NCBI GenBank assembly: GCA_037447655.1
Contig: JBBHKE010003369.1
Span: 90,241-154,240, forward strand
Source of the DNA: Zygnema cylindricum
Lineage: Eukaryota > Streptophyta > Zygnematophyceae > Zygnematales > Zygnemataceae
Length of the DNA: 64,000 nt
Direction: 5' to 3'
The notes below the pieces were generated by a model. It was not told the origin of the DNA and made no database searches. It worked only from the letters and a program-made list of their open reading frames with translations. Positions 21,596-33,600 of the stretch are shown one piece after another. The first letter of the stretch is position 1. Each line of letters begins with the position of its first letter. Both the position numbers and the translations under genes were made by a program.

Positions 21596-21775
21596 CCTTT
21601 TTAACACCGATTGGTCAGTATGTTGATTTATTCATAATATTAGCTTCGTTTATACATAAGAAAAAAATGTAATCAACACTTAATATCAATTGTGCACATT
21701 CAATGGCCATGATATTATCTGAATCGGAGGCATCAAGTAGTATTAATGTCATATAGTGCAAATGTATAAGTGTCA
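21596..21775 (+). pseudogene. CA exon 1 / intron 1 fragment (CA-2-like)
   Basis: Reads ACACCGATTGGTCAGTATG, like the last codons of CA exon 1 plus the intron donor. It then matches CA-2 intron 1 (AATATTAGCTT, ATCGGAGGCATCAAG, GTGCAAATGTATAAG). Only this piece of a fourth CA copy remains. Confidence 0.7.
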
Positions 21776-22453
21776 TGCCGTATCTTGTCGCCCACCTTCA
21801 TTTTGAATATTTAGGTATTAGGATGGGCGGCGGCTACACTAATTTGTATTTGTGTGTGATTTGGGTTTCGCAGGTCCGTACCTACAATCTAACCGTACCA
21901 ATATTTCCCTTAATTTCCGCCGGCGACAAATTTGAGCGTTCGCGCGAGTAAGTATCTCGGCCTTCAACGCAAAAGTGTACCGATTTCCGAGATTAAGCAT
22001 CTTGACCGTTGACGCGACCTACGAACGAGCCGATTGTGAGTTTTAACAACACGACGCGATTGGACGAACTTAAGTCGTGAACCATTTGGAGGTTCACGCA
22101 TTCATATGTAGATAAGAAGGGTTTTTATCCTTAGGTTATAGATTTTGTAACCTAGGGCATGGGAATCCAACCGCCTATTACCTGAATCCAAACTAGACAC
22201 ATTGTTCACATAGTACGCTACAATTCCATTAGTTCGTTTTGCTTAGGAGGAGACTTTGGTACTTAGTAAATTTTAGGTTATTTCTTGCACACAATTTTCA
22301 CAGTGCAAGAATTTTCAATATTGAAGATTTTTTGCAGCCACTCTTCATTTTGTAAAATTGTACTGACAACTAAGAGGCGATTTTCTACCTTAGCGTGAAG
22401 CGTCTAGTTTTCTCTCACTTTATCAATCAATTGTAAAGCCCTACAAATTAATT
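21776..22453. other. non-coding, nothing recognised
   Basis: I see no gene, RNA or clear repeat here. Confidence 0.4.
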
Positions 22454-22678
22454 TGTTATTTTTAGGCGATCTTGGACGATATCATGAACGGATATCGGAA
22501 GGCCGATATTGTCTACGGAAATCAGATCGCCGATATTGTACAGACAACAAAGATTGAATTGTAAAGAAAAGTGACGATTCCATGACAAACACTCTTCCGT
22601 TGACATTCTGACGCATATTTGGACGCGGCCACCGACAGTTGACATTATCTATTTTGGCGTGTAGTCATTGGACCACAA

Positions 22679-22824
22679 TGCACACATTCAACATTCAGAC
22701 TGGAGTTCACATGTTCAAATTGTGATTACTCCTCAGAAAGAGATCACACAGTGCACACATTCAACATTCAGTTTGTAGTGCACATGTTCAAATAGTGATT
22801 ACTCCTCAGGAAGAGATCTATCTC
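22679..22824 (+). repeat. 73-bp tandem duplication in the 5' LTR
   Basis: Two units start TGCACACATTCAACATTCAG at 22,679 and 22,752. The 3' LTR has one unit, near 27,545. Confidence 0.85.
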
Positions 22825-25591
22825 GTTAGACATCATATCACAAGATATCAAGTTGTTTAGGCAATGGTGTAAGCACTTTATTCATACAAACACATTGTAC
22901 AGAAGATCACAGAGATCATAACATATAAAGATTAGACATTCAAATCATAAGAGGAAAAGTCTAGCTTTATTTAGATAGGGAAATGTCCAGGCAGGAGACA
23001 ATTGGAATTTCTACTTATATAATTCCATTCAAAGTGCCTAAACCTGCCTCATCTATTGTCTACATCTATTTCTTCTCCCAACTCTAAACTCTTGTGAGCC
23101 ACATAAAAGGCACCTTTTCTAGTGTATGTTTCGGGTTTATTTACCCTAACCTTCGGCCAGGTGCAAGGGTGAGCTCCTAAAACTAATTGGTCATAGGCCC
23201 ACTGTAATAGTGGTGCCCGTGTGTCTTCAAAGTCCCTTGAGCAGAGGAGTCGATTGCAGGAGAATCGGGACAGTGAGTCCAAGGCGAAATCACCATTGAC
23301 ACCTTCAAAAGGCTATAACGGCAGCAAACGGAGAGAGATCATATCGGTCTCACCGAAAACCAAATCCCAAGCAGGCGAGATGACATCCCGACAAGGGAGA
23401 TGATGAAGCATCATATCAAAAAAAAGGCATGGTCAAAGAGGATGGAGGAGAAAGAATGGAGAGCACCAGACTCATCAAAGGTAGAGGAAGTCAAGGAAAA
23501 CAAAATCAGTTCAGACATAAACCACGCAAAAAGATAGAGTCAAACCTTACCTGTCCTTCGCTAGGAAGACAAAGCTAATTAAAACTATTTTCCAAACATC
23601 CTACAAAGATGGAAAATTAATCAAAGATTACATCACTCATTTTTAACTCTATAAGACAATGCATAAAAAGCAGGCCAAATTCTCAGTGGCCACACAGATC
23701 TGCTGGCTAATCCTTTCACTACCGATAAAATTTTCACATGTCCTTACCTAGTTCGAGGAGCAACATTCAGAACACTGGGAGTGGAGCGAAGTGGTGGAGG
23801 TGCTGCTAGAAATCGCTTCCAACACCAAAAACGTGCTCCAAGGCAACACAAACGTTCATGGCTCTAATTGTTCACTTGCAAACTGTGGAACAGAAAGAGA
23901 AGGCAGGGTCACTCAGGGTTAGTCTCTCTCAATCAAGTGACAATGACAAGGAGAAGATTCGCACCAAGTACATGATCATGTCTAACTTCATGCAGTTATA
24001 AAACTTGCATACAAAGAGGAAAGACAGCCATTGCAGCAAGATTATTGACCAAGGCAGATCTAATCCTCAACAGAATATGCAACAAAAGGAGATAGCTACG
24101 ACCCAAACCTCACGAGAGAGATTAGCACAGATCTAAGAGGAACTGCTTACTGAGCAGGTGGTACAGAAATTTGCCAGCAAGTTGCAAAAGGAAGGGAGCA
24201 CATCTGTGGTAGTGAAGCCACAATGATGGTCGTCTCCTACCGAAATCAAATGGGTGTAGTCAAAGATTCTGCAAAACACTGGCAAAAAAATCTGCACCAG
24301 ACAAAGATTGATAGGCAAAGACTTGAGGCATTCCAAAGCAAAAATGGAGCAGCAAGCAGTCAACCATCAGACATGGAGGGAGAAAACATATTTAACGACC
24401 ATGACTAACAAACTGCAGGTAATACGAAACACTGCAAGTCCGAGCAACAGTGGGAGAGACATGGAGAGAGGAGAAAGGAAATACACTTACATAGGGATGA
24501 CCAAACGATCTGCAACGTGCAGATCTGCCGATTCTAAGAGTCACAAACTGACCGGATCTCTCAGATTCTACCTCCAGTTTAGATTCCAGCGAGGAATTAA
24601 GAGTCTCAGGTTAATTAGAATCCAACGACCTGCAAAGATAACAGCCAGGCCGAAATGAGGACAAGTCCAAAAAGGCAACAGAAAAGCTTGAAAAAAAAAA
24701 TGGACAAACAAAAAACAAAGGGAAAAAAGGCAACCGCAGGTACAAAATTGATTAAACAGTCGAGAGCATCAAAGGAAACCTCACAAGAATTAACAAGGAC
24801 ACTCACCAATCAGTTGGCCCAAAAATCCGCGGAAGCGTGGGAAGTATGCTAGAGAAATGCAGCCATAGGGCTGTAACAACTAGTTATACATATACATTCA
24901 AGAGCACCATCGCACAAGGCAGATCTGTCAATATGCAAATCGGAACCGACAAGGAGGTCAAAAACGATATCTAGCCAAGAAGGTAACACATGGGAGCACA
25001 TGGAGGGGCAAAGAGGGAACATAGGGAATTGGGGTGCAATTGTCAACAAGCATGACAAAAACCAAAGATCTAGATGCTAACAAGCTCAAACTCATCATCA
25101 AAAGCAACATGGCTAGCAGAAAGGAGAGCAACAAGAGGAATGGAGTGGAATCCTCACTAGAGATGGAGACAGCAACGGTTTGTTCCATGGATTGAGCACC
25201 ACCCTCACCAAAGAAAAGTTCCAAGCCCATTTCACCACTCGCCATCACAAACCCCACAGGCAGAAAAAACCCGAAAGTCGAAGAGGACAAAGGTCGTGCA
25301 AAACCATTGAAAGAAGTGTTAAGATTTACTGGAAAAGAAAATGACATGCCATTGGGAGAGGTTTTAGAGTAAACCAAAGTTGTAGCTAACACAAAAGAAA
25401 TCAAATTAGAGGTTGACACCCAAAGATACACATCTAATGTAGCAGCAAAAAAACCAGAGTTTGAATCAAATTTAGATGATTAAAGCCCAAGGACTAACAA
25501 TCTTAGACGGTTAACTAGTACAAAGGAGGGGACAAATGGAAACTCACCATCGAAGAAACCGAGCGAGGAGGAAACAAGATGTGTGCAGAAC

Positions 25592-26197
25592 ATTTGAGCA
25601 CTCACATCTTCAGGAGTGACCTCCAGCAAGGAAGACACCGCATGTCTTCAAGTCAACGGAAACGATGGGAAATCTGCGAACAAAAGAGGAGAAAAGGACG
25701 AGTTAGAAACTATCATTAGAGAAGAAGGAAGAGAGAAAACATTTAAAGGGGAGGAAGGAACTTCAGCAACAAGAACCTTACCAAATCTCTTAGCAATGAC
25801 ACTAACACTTTTAGGCACATTTGCAAAAAATGAATGCCAACAGCAAATGGACAATTTCACTGAAACTCACCAAGATCGAGTTGAGAATTCAGCAACAGTG
25901 GGAGTGGACATCATGTCGACACTCCAAATCGATTCCCAACCATCAAATATTGAGGTTTAGTCTCAACAAAGAAACAAAATGTCACAAATTCAGGCCGAAG
26001 AGATTCCAAAGACCTACAAGGAAGTATTGCTAACCCTAAACAACAATACGTTAAGCAGTGAAAATCTTCAAATGAGAGAGAAAGGAGACTTATCGATATT
26101 TGGGAGGACGAGTAGCCTCACCACATCTCCATCCTCAAGCATTCGGGCAGCGGCCAAAGTTCAGCCGGTCACGCAACCCATGGAGAGGAAGGCGTGA
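25592..26197 (+). pseudogene. unrecognised A/G-rich ORF fragments inside the LARD-like element
   Basis: Open frames of 114 and 72 codons follow each other in the same region, rich in Lys, Glu, Thr and Ser. I see no domain, zinc knuckle or polymerase motif. They may be remains of a gag-like protein, or chance frames in purine-rich sequence. Confidence 0.25.
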
Positions 26198-27780
26198 GTG
26201 GGATAGGAGGAGTAAACAAAAGAAAACTAACATCAATGTTTGAAATTGAACTCCACATAGAAAACCAAATTGCAAGAGTAGATAGAGAAAGCACGATCTC
26301 ATTTCAGCAGGCAAAAGGAGAAACAAAGATCATAAGCTTAACTATGAAAGCTCACCAAGGAGCAAAAAAGTCAAAATATGCAGACAGACACCCTAAATCA
26401 TGACAGTCAAAGTAACAGAGGGAGTCTACGGTACAACATCGTAAGCCATAGCAGAGGGGAAAGAGACTTAGAAGCAATTGGAGGTGAAAAATTCAATAAA
26501 AGAAAGTTTTAATCTAACTGTGCAGTGTTCTTTGAGCACCTCCCACTATATGGATGCGATAAAGGTAGTACAGGCACCTTTTTGAGCGAGCGACAGTGGC
26601 GCGAGCAAAAAGGATTGTCGCACATTCTAAGCAACTTCATCGCGGCCACATGCTTAGACATCGACCGATTGAAATTGTTGAAGCGACAACAATTTGATCA
26701 TGCGACTTGTCACGAACAAAAGGTACCGTCGGACACTTCGAGCCACGTTATCGCGATCAAAGAGTTAAGCATCGAACGATCAGAGTTTCGCGAGCGACAA
26801 AAATCTGATCTCGCGACGCTTCATGAGCGGCGATAATTATATCTTTTGACGCCTCGTGAGCGACGGGAATTTAATCATCTCACACAATGCGACAACAAAA
26901 TGATTTTAGCTCGCGAGAATAAAATCGACGATTGAGGTTCACCAAGAATTACACGAATCTTGGATTTGGAGGATCACAGGATCAGAAGGGATTACACGTC
27001 AAGTAATCCGGATGAGGACTCAGTAACAAGGGACGCAGTCGCTAGCAGCGCAATTCCCTTGTTCGGAAAATAGATCTCCGCGGTCCACTCAAGGACGACC
27101 AAGATTCTCACGACCAAATGTCCTCCTAATTCACAAAAAATCTACAGGAATCAAAATATCGTCGGTACTAACGAAATTGCAGATTTTGCATGGTTGCATG
27201 GTACAAAACGTACGGAAATTCATGATGCACGTATATATCACTGAAGCGCTGACCAAGCAATTACCGATTCGATGAAATCAAGAAGCGAGGCAAATATCGA
27301 CACGAGCTCGAGTGGGAGTGTTGTTTTTAGGCGATCCCAAACGATATCATGTATGGATATCAGAGCGTCGATATTGTGTACGGAAATCGGATCGCCAATA
27401 TTGTACGGACGGCAAGATCGAATTCTAGGGAATCGAGTGACGATTCCACGACAGACACTCTTCGGCTGAAATTGTGACGCATATTTGGGCGCGGCCATCG
27501 ACCGTTGAGATTTTCTATTTTGGCGTGTAGTCATTAGACCACACACTACACACATTCAGCATTCTCATTGGAGTGCACATGTTCAAATAGTGATTATTCC
27601 TCAGGAAGAGACATCATTTCATAGGATAGCAAGTTGTTTAGGCAATGGTGTTTAGCACTTTTTTCATACAAACACATTGTAAAGAAAGATCACAGAGATC
27701 ATAACCGATAAAGATTAGACATTCAGATCATGGAGAAAAGTCAACTTTTTTAGGGGAAATGTCGGCTGAGACTGGCTGTG

Positions 27781-29600
27781 AATTGACGGAGGAGGAATGG
27801 GGAGGGAGGAAAAGGATAGGAACAGGACATCAAAACACTTGGCGAAGACTTGCAGGCCTTGAGAGTGCCTGCAAAACCACAACCTGTATACTACTTTATG
27901 TTGCTTTACCTTCTTCTTGCTATGCGTCTCTAATTTTGTTATTTCAAAATTGTTGCAGGCACAGCCTCACTCGTTTGGCTGGCTATTTACCCAAAATACA
28001 AGCACATATCCTGCAGGCAAGCAGAAGTGGGCCTAGGGTCATCCATCGGCATAGTAGGAATCAACTGACCAAACCATAACCAGCCAAGTCCTCACCTCTC
28101 TCTACTTTCATCTAACTTCTTGTTGTGTTTCTATAGTTTTACTTTTATGTTTTATTCTAATCACGATGTCTTGTTATCATTTGGGTTTTGGTGGTGCAGA
28201 ACTGGTGATATTGCATGCATCTTCACGTCATTTGACACATGCACGACATAATTGTAACAAAACAAAAGTTAACATTCTTCGTCTTGGAGCGGAATGAACT
28301 CAAAACATTGTTTAAAGGAAAAATAAGTTGTGCATCTTGACTAAAATTCAACATGGGTTACGTAACTTTAGCACAACATTGAGGGTCTTGATTTCAACTT
28401 AACTTAAAAAATGTCAGCTATGCTAACATTAAAAAACTTGAATGTTTGTGAATGATTTCACAGCCAATTTGTTCCATCACTAGTATTACACAACCAGCGA
28501 TCGACATCTCCAAGCCTCACATTGAACCTAAAGGGACTAAAGATTTTTAGATTTGCAAAGAAGTCATGGGCCAATTACACAATCTCAAATACTACCTGCA
28601 CCTAAGTTAAATTTTTGTAGGGAGGAATGTGGACTCAGTGGCTGAGAGAGTATAAAGGTTTAGGGAAGTGTTGTTTTATAAACCTTGAGTCCTCTCTATA
28701 TCTTGTTGCTATACTGCCATGCTGCGCTAAGTATGACATCGCAGCTGGAAACCTTGAACACTCTACATTTGTTGCGGTGCTAGTATGCTCCGGTGATTTG
28801 ACATCGCACTTGGGCTACTCTAATATCACAGCTACGCACAGAGATCATAGTAGTCATAGGACTCATAGCAGGGTCATGGCAGCTAAAGCAGTGGGCCCAA
28901 GAATGGCGTTTTGAATGTCAGTCAGTTTGTGTGGAGATGAATTGACGGGGACATGATTTAGTGAGTATGTAACTAAACAAGGAGTACACAGATTTGGTGC
29001 ACTTCAGGCACACGTGTTGGTCCGTGAGGAAGTCAAGATTAATTGTTCCAGAAGAAGAAGTAGAGGTTCAATTGAGGACCGAAGTTACACGTGAAGGTTC
29101 ATCTTCAGTGATGAAAGAATAAGCGGTTATTTTTGGAAGAGAATTCTTGACTACGCCCTCATTTCAGCAGCCGAACTTTGACCGTGCACTATTTCATTTT
29201 AGCGGTTGTCTGCTCCTTGATCGTTGTAAATATTTTATGTACGGTTGACGCTGGGTTTTTGTTTAATGAAGATTAGTGTAGCGTTTGGACCATGTTATTT
29301 ATGGTACGGCGTGTTCAGCTGTAGGCTCATTTGTATATGTAGGACTAAGATTGTTTTAGGAAGTAGGATTATTATTTTTGTATGAAATCTGCGTAGCAGT
29401 TTTTGGGTGTTTTGAATTGTAAGATCATTGTGATCTTTTGGTAGAACCTTGTGAAACTTTGCATGTGGTTTCTTTGGTGTATATTTTATATTGTGGAAAA
29501 TTTGCAAACCTAGAGTCTGTTTGATTTGTTCGGGGCTTCATTGTAAAGTTGGTAATTTGTGGGATTTCGTGAGAGTTTCCTTTTTGCATATTTGATTGTT
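27781..29600. other. non-coding stretch
   Basis: No gene supported. It includes a GCTGC/ATAGCA-rich patch (28,700-28,890) of the sort seen in the LTRs, and otherwise unremarkable AT-rich DNA. Confidence 0.4.
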
Positions 29601-32190
29601 ATGGCAACTGCCGGTGCCTCTTCATCTTCTTCGGTGGCATCAGTTGTTTCAAATCATCTGATATTTCACGATTGGTTTTGTTAGAGGTTCCTTCTAGTGG
29701 TGGAGCTCCTCTGTGCAAGCGGGCGTTGGCAGAATTGGCTCTCGGCTGATTCCATATTCGGTGACCTTGTCAATGGCCGAATGGTAAATTCCCATTCATC
29801 CCTCTTTGATTTGTCATTCAGCATGCATTGCCCCCGTGGGAGTTGCAGTCCTCTTGTCCGACTTCAATGTTCCCCATCGCTTCTTGATTCATGACTTTTG
29901 GTGTGTGTAAATAAGAATCTTGTAAGCCACATAATGATGTCGACTCTGACGTGTGACTCTCCTTTGCTACAGGATTCATATCCTTCACTATTAGTGAGCA
30001 TTTTTCTCCTTCCTCAGCTGTTTGACATGGGATTTTGTGGAGACTTGGAGTCGTGGAGGTTCCCTTTGATTTCGGTTTGTGTATCATGGGATTCCCTTGG
30101 CTTGCACCTCTGGCTACTTTCAACAAATATGGTAAGGACTTTGCTCCTTTAGTTGTTCTCTCACTGCTGTCTCTGCCACTAAATATTTTTCTGATGTTGT
30201 GCGTTGCCTCCTGTTTTCTGTGCCCATGGATAAATGGTACCTTTTGTTTCACACTACCAATCTTCTCCCCTTTGTCATTCTTAGCTATATGGATTCTGAT
30301 GGGTTTGCTCTCATTTTGCTGATTCTTCCTATATCTAGAATTTCTGCCTTCGTGATCATGACGGAGGTCACTCCTCATGTCGCTGATAACTGTAGCGCTG
30401 TGGCTACCTCTATTTCTAGCATTGGACACATTTTTCCCCACTATTTCGCTCTTTTCTACCTGGTGAGAATTAAGACCTCCACTGATTCACATCTCTAAGT
30501 TTTTTCAGTGTGAGAGTCTCTCATGTTCTGTTTTGTCTGGATGCCTTTTCATATCACTTTGTGAGCTCTATCATCATTTGAAAATTCCTCTCTTTATATC
30601 AGGTTCTTTTGTTTTCTTCCAGTTTGACTTGTCTCTATCATGATATTGTTTTTGGATGTGATCTCTCCTTTATCTGACTTACTCATGGGTTTTTCACTGA
30701 CTTGTCTTGTCTTTTGTTGGTGTGGCAGGCCTGTATAATCTGATTTGTTAGAGGGCCTTGATTTGGCAAGGGAATTTGCTGATTAGAATGGAAAAACTTG
30801 AAGAGATTGGCTATCCACTTTTGGATAGAGTTGATCCGTGTCCCCTGTCACCTGATGACTGCCTTTCTCTTGTAAGTTTTGTCTCCTCCCCTTCATTTTC
30901 CTCCCACTATAACAGTGTTTATCACTACGTTGATTGAGTGATTGCTCTTGGTGATCTCTTCTGAGCGTGAGTGTTTCCGATTTGCTCATCTGTTGATCTA
31001 TTGTTGAGATCAACTTGTTGTTAGTGATGTTGAATCCTTTGTCCATGCTTGATTGCAGGTTCCTCATCTGCACCCACCCAACCTGATTGGAGCCTTCTCC
31101 ATATGCAACTTCTTGGTTGCGTTCTGCACATCTCCATTCGAAAGCATATGCGCCTATGTCGTTGACCATTTTGCTTCCGCTGAGTCCTATAATGCTTGTG
31201 CCTTTGTTTGTTGCTGATTTAGGATCTATGTTGTGCTCCTTGTGTTTAGTGCAAGTCTTCTCATTGAATTGACAAAGGTTTCCTTTTTCCTTCGTAGGAG
31301 TTTCATAAGGTCTGCAAATGTTAGTTAGAATTTTGACCTTGTCTGTTTGTCCTGTTTCTCTATCTCTGCTAGCTCTTGTAGACAAAAAGTTGTTGGAGTC
31401 CACGTCTCAGTGTGACTCGTTGATGCGGGACTTGACCTTCGACTGGGTTGCTGCCTCGCTCCTCCATGGTGCCACATCCTTCTGAACTAACACGGTAAGT
31501 GTGGTCACTGATTGAGTTGCTAGGAATGTGTGAAGGATGTGGGTGGCTAATGGTGTGATGGGTGTACTAGCCCCACAAGAGATAATAGGTGATTTTTGTG
31601 CATGTTTATTCCCTAAGAGAGATAGTTTTTGAAATCTATTTGATGTTTGTGGATTTGAGCTTGGGATGCTCCAATTTGTGACATCTTCCATACTCCACTC
31701 CTTAGTCCTAATTGCATGCTCCCTCCTCACTATCTCCTGTGACCGTGTCACCTGTGTGACCTGGTCCCTCGTAGGCTTTTTCGTGCAGGATATGTTGTGT
31801 CCTGTCTCAATGCCTAGATCCCTCACAAACACTTTCTGATCCTCTGTTAGATTTGCTGCCAATGCAACATTCATGTGAGTTAACTTCGCAACGTCAAGTG
31901 ACGCGACTCTTGGGCTCCTTTCCTAGGCCACTTTGGCCCTACATCTCCTCATCTGCTGATCTGATTGGATGGACTCTCCAGGGCCACACATTGGTGGGCC
32001 CATTACCTATTAGTTTAGGACAGTCACCTTAGCCCGTGGCCGAAGGCTAAAGTAATCACGTCCCAAACGTACACCTCTAGGGTGGACCTTAAAGAATCAC
32101 AGTGGTAAATTAGAGAAGGGAGAAGGCATAGATAGGTAGATTAGAGAGAGGCAGATTTAGACAGCTTTGCTTTAATTAATAAAATAGGAT
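29600..32190 (-). mobile_element. inverted relative of the LARD-like element
   Basis: 31,930-32,190, read on the minus strand, matches 22,995-23,277 (CTTCTCCC, TTACC..., CTTCGGCC, AATAGGTAATGGGCCCAC-like). Below it the minus strand carries three A/G-rich open frames (31,874-31,407; 31,403-30,783; 30,441-29,818), rich in Lys, Arg, Ser, Asn and Gln, without a recognisable domain. The layout mirrors the plus-strand element, though I could not align the frames themselves. LTRs were not identified. Confidence 0.4.
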
Positions 32191-32615
32191 AACCAAATAC
32201 AATTGTTCCTCATAACTTTCTACTCTTATAAAGCTGCTGAATTATCCTAATTCTAATGCTATCTATCTCTTATGTTCAATGCCTGAGAATAAATGTCATA
32301 TGTGAGTTCCTCGAATTCAATGAATTGTAATGTTTGTGTGAGATGCTTGTCTCTAATGCGTGGATACATTTTATATCTCTGTATCCTTCACTATGCTGTG
32401 AAATGCTTATTTAAGTGGTCTTATCACAAATTGCCACGTGTCACTATTCAGCCACAACCGACCGTCTTTTGTCATGTTTTCTGTACTTTTTGTCATGGAA
32501 TTGTCCGTGAGATTCCACACGTGTGAATCCGTGATGTCACATATGTACATCATGTTTGTTCATCTGTACCAAAATATATCGAAAAAAAATCGCCTGAGAT
32601 CGCACAAATCTAATA

Positions 32616-33600
32616 CTTGTTTCATATGTTAGTCATGATTCTTACGCACAACATTTGAATATTAGACTTGGATGTGTAATCGATGATGCAATTTAGAAGT
32701 GTCCACGCAAAATTATGACATCAGTGGAAATCAATTAGTTCTATAACTATCAATTCATTATCCTTTTTAATTATTTATAATTAATAGCAAAGCTATTCCT
32801 TGGTATCTCAATGACTCGTGGAAAGTCTCCCTTTACTTTTAGCTAAACAGATCTTCCGAAATTGAAAGAATCAATATCCATAAAATTACGTTTGAATCAC
32901 CAAAACTTGTCCTTAAAGGTAAATTATCTGGTTGACCATACATTCACAAGATTTAAACCGCAGTTACTCTTCTGACCATATATAGTGTGGAAAACAGATT
33001 GAATAAATGGAAAATGTTAATGGTTTACAACAATTCGTGTAATTACCATATTTTTGTCCACGGTAAATTATGTTGGGGAGAGACAGATTCCTGTACATTC
33101 TTAGATATAAATATGTTACGGTGAGAATATAAAACAATCTTCAGTAATACGAGTCTTGAAAGTTAAGGAGCTGAAAAATTTCTTCAACTTTTGAGAAGTT
33201 GCGACTCAAAACGAAAACTCGCTGGAATAAAAAGTAGGGTAAAAAAATACATTACTTAACTGAATTTCATTTTCTTGTCCGTCTCTTCCCTCCTTTTCAC
33301 TTTCTTCCCTCGCATCCCTCCACCTCCTTCCTTTCTTGTCCCTCCGCTGTTCTCTCTTCCTTCTTCTCCTCCGACATCCCATATTTCTCTCCCTCTCCCC
33401 TCTCACCATTTCCTCTTACTCTCCCTCCCTCTCCTCACTCCACTTCCTCTCCCGCTTTCTTTCCCCTCTCAAACAATTTTCGTCTCCCTCTTCTTTCCTC
33501 TCTCCCTTCCTTCGATCAATTCTCCTTCCTCCCTGTTGTACTCCTAAACCTCGCCCCCTCCCAAGGACCCCGCACCAATCCCTCTCCTTCAAATCTTCCA
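32616..33600. repeat. uninterrupted copy of the dispersed repeat (chromovirus empty site)
   Basis: The reverse complement of 32,616-33,130 is similar to 2,022-2,227 joined to 10,813-11,108. The chromovirus insertion point corresponds to about 32,935, reading CCAGATAATT without an insert. 33,270-33,600 is a strongly CT-rich tract and may be part of the repeat. Confidence 0.7.

Larger units (their letters stand above)
22454..27780 (+). mobile_element. coding-poor LTR element (LARD-like)
   Basis: Direct repeats start at 22,454 (TGTTATTTTTAGGCGATC) and 27,319 (TGTTGTTTTTAGGCGATC). They stay similar for about 450-530 bp, ending at GGAAATGTC. The purine stretch GAGTGGGAG precedes the right copy, as a polypurine tract would. 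The interior (23.2-27.3 kb) has only short A/G-rich frames and no recognisable gag or pol, so it looks like a large non-autonomous derivative. The 5' copy carries a 73-bp tandem duplication (22,679-22,824) that the 3' copy lacks. I could not fix the outer 3' end. Confidence 0.6.

Noticed and set aside
22454-23000. CRISPR-like or satellite array from repeated GATATTG/CGATC words
   Set aside because: The short words are irregularly spaced inside one LTR; this is a plant nuclear region, and the 73-bp doubling explains the repetition.
29818-30441. A real host gene with a 207-codon frame on the minus strand
   Set aside because: No recognisable domain, biased composition, and a layout that mirrors a coding-poor repeat element; kept only as element debris.
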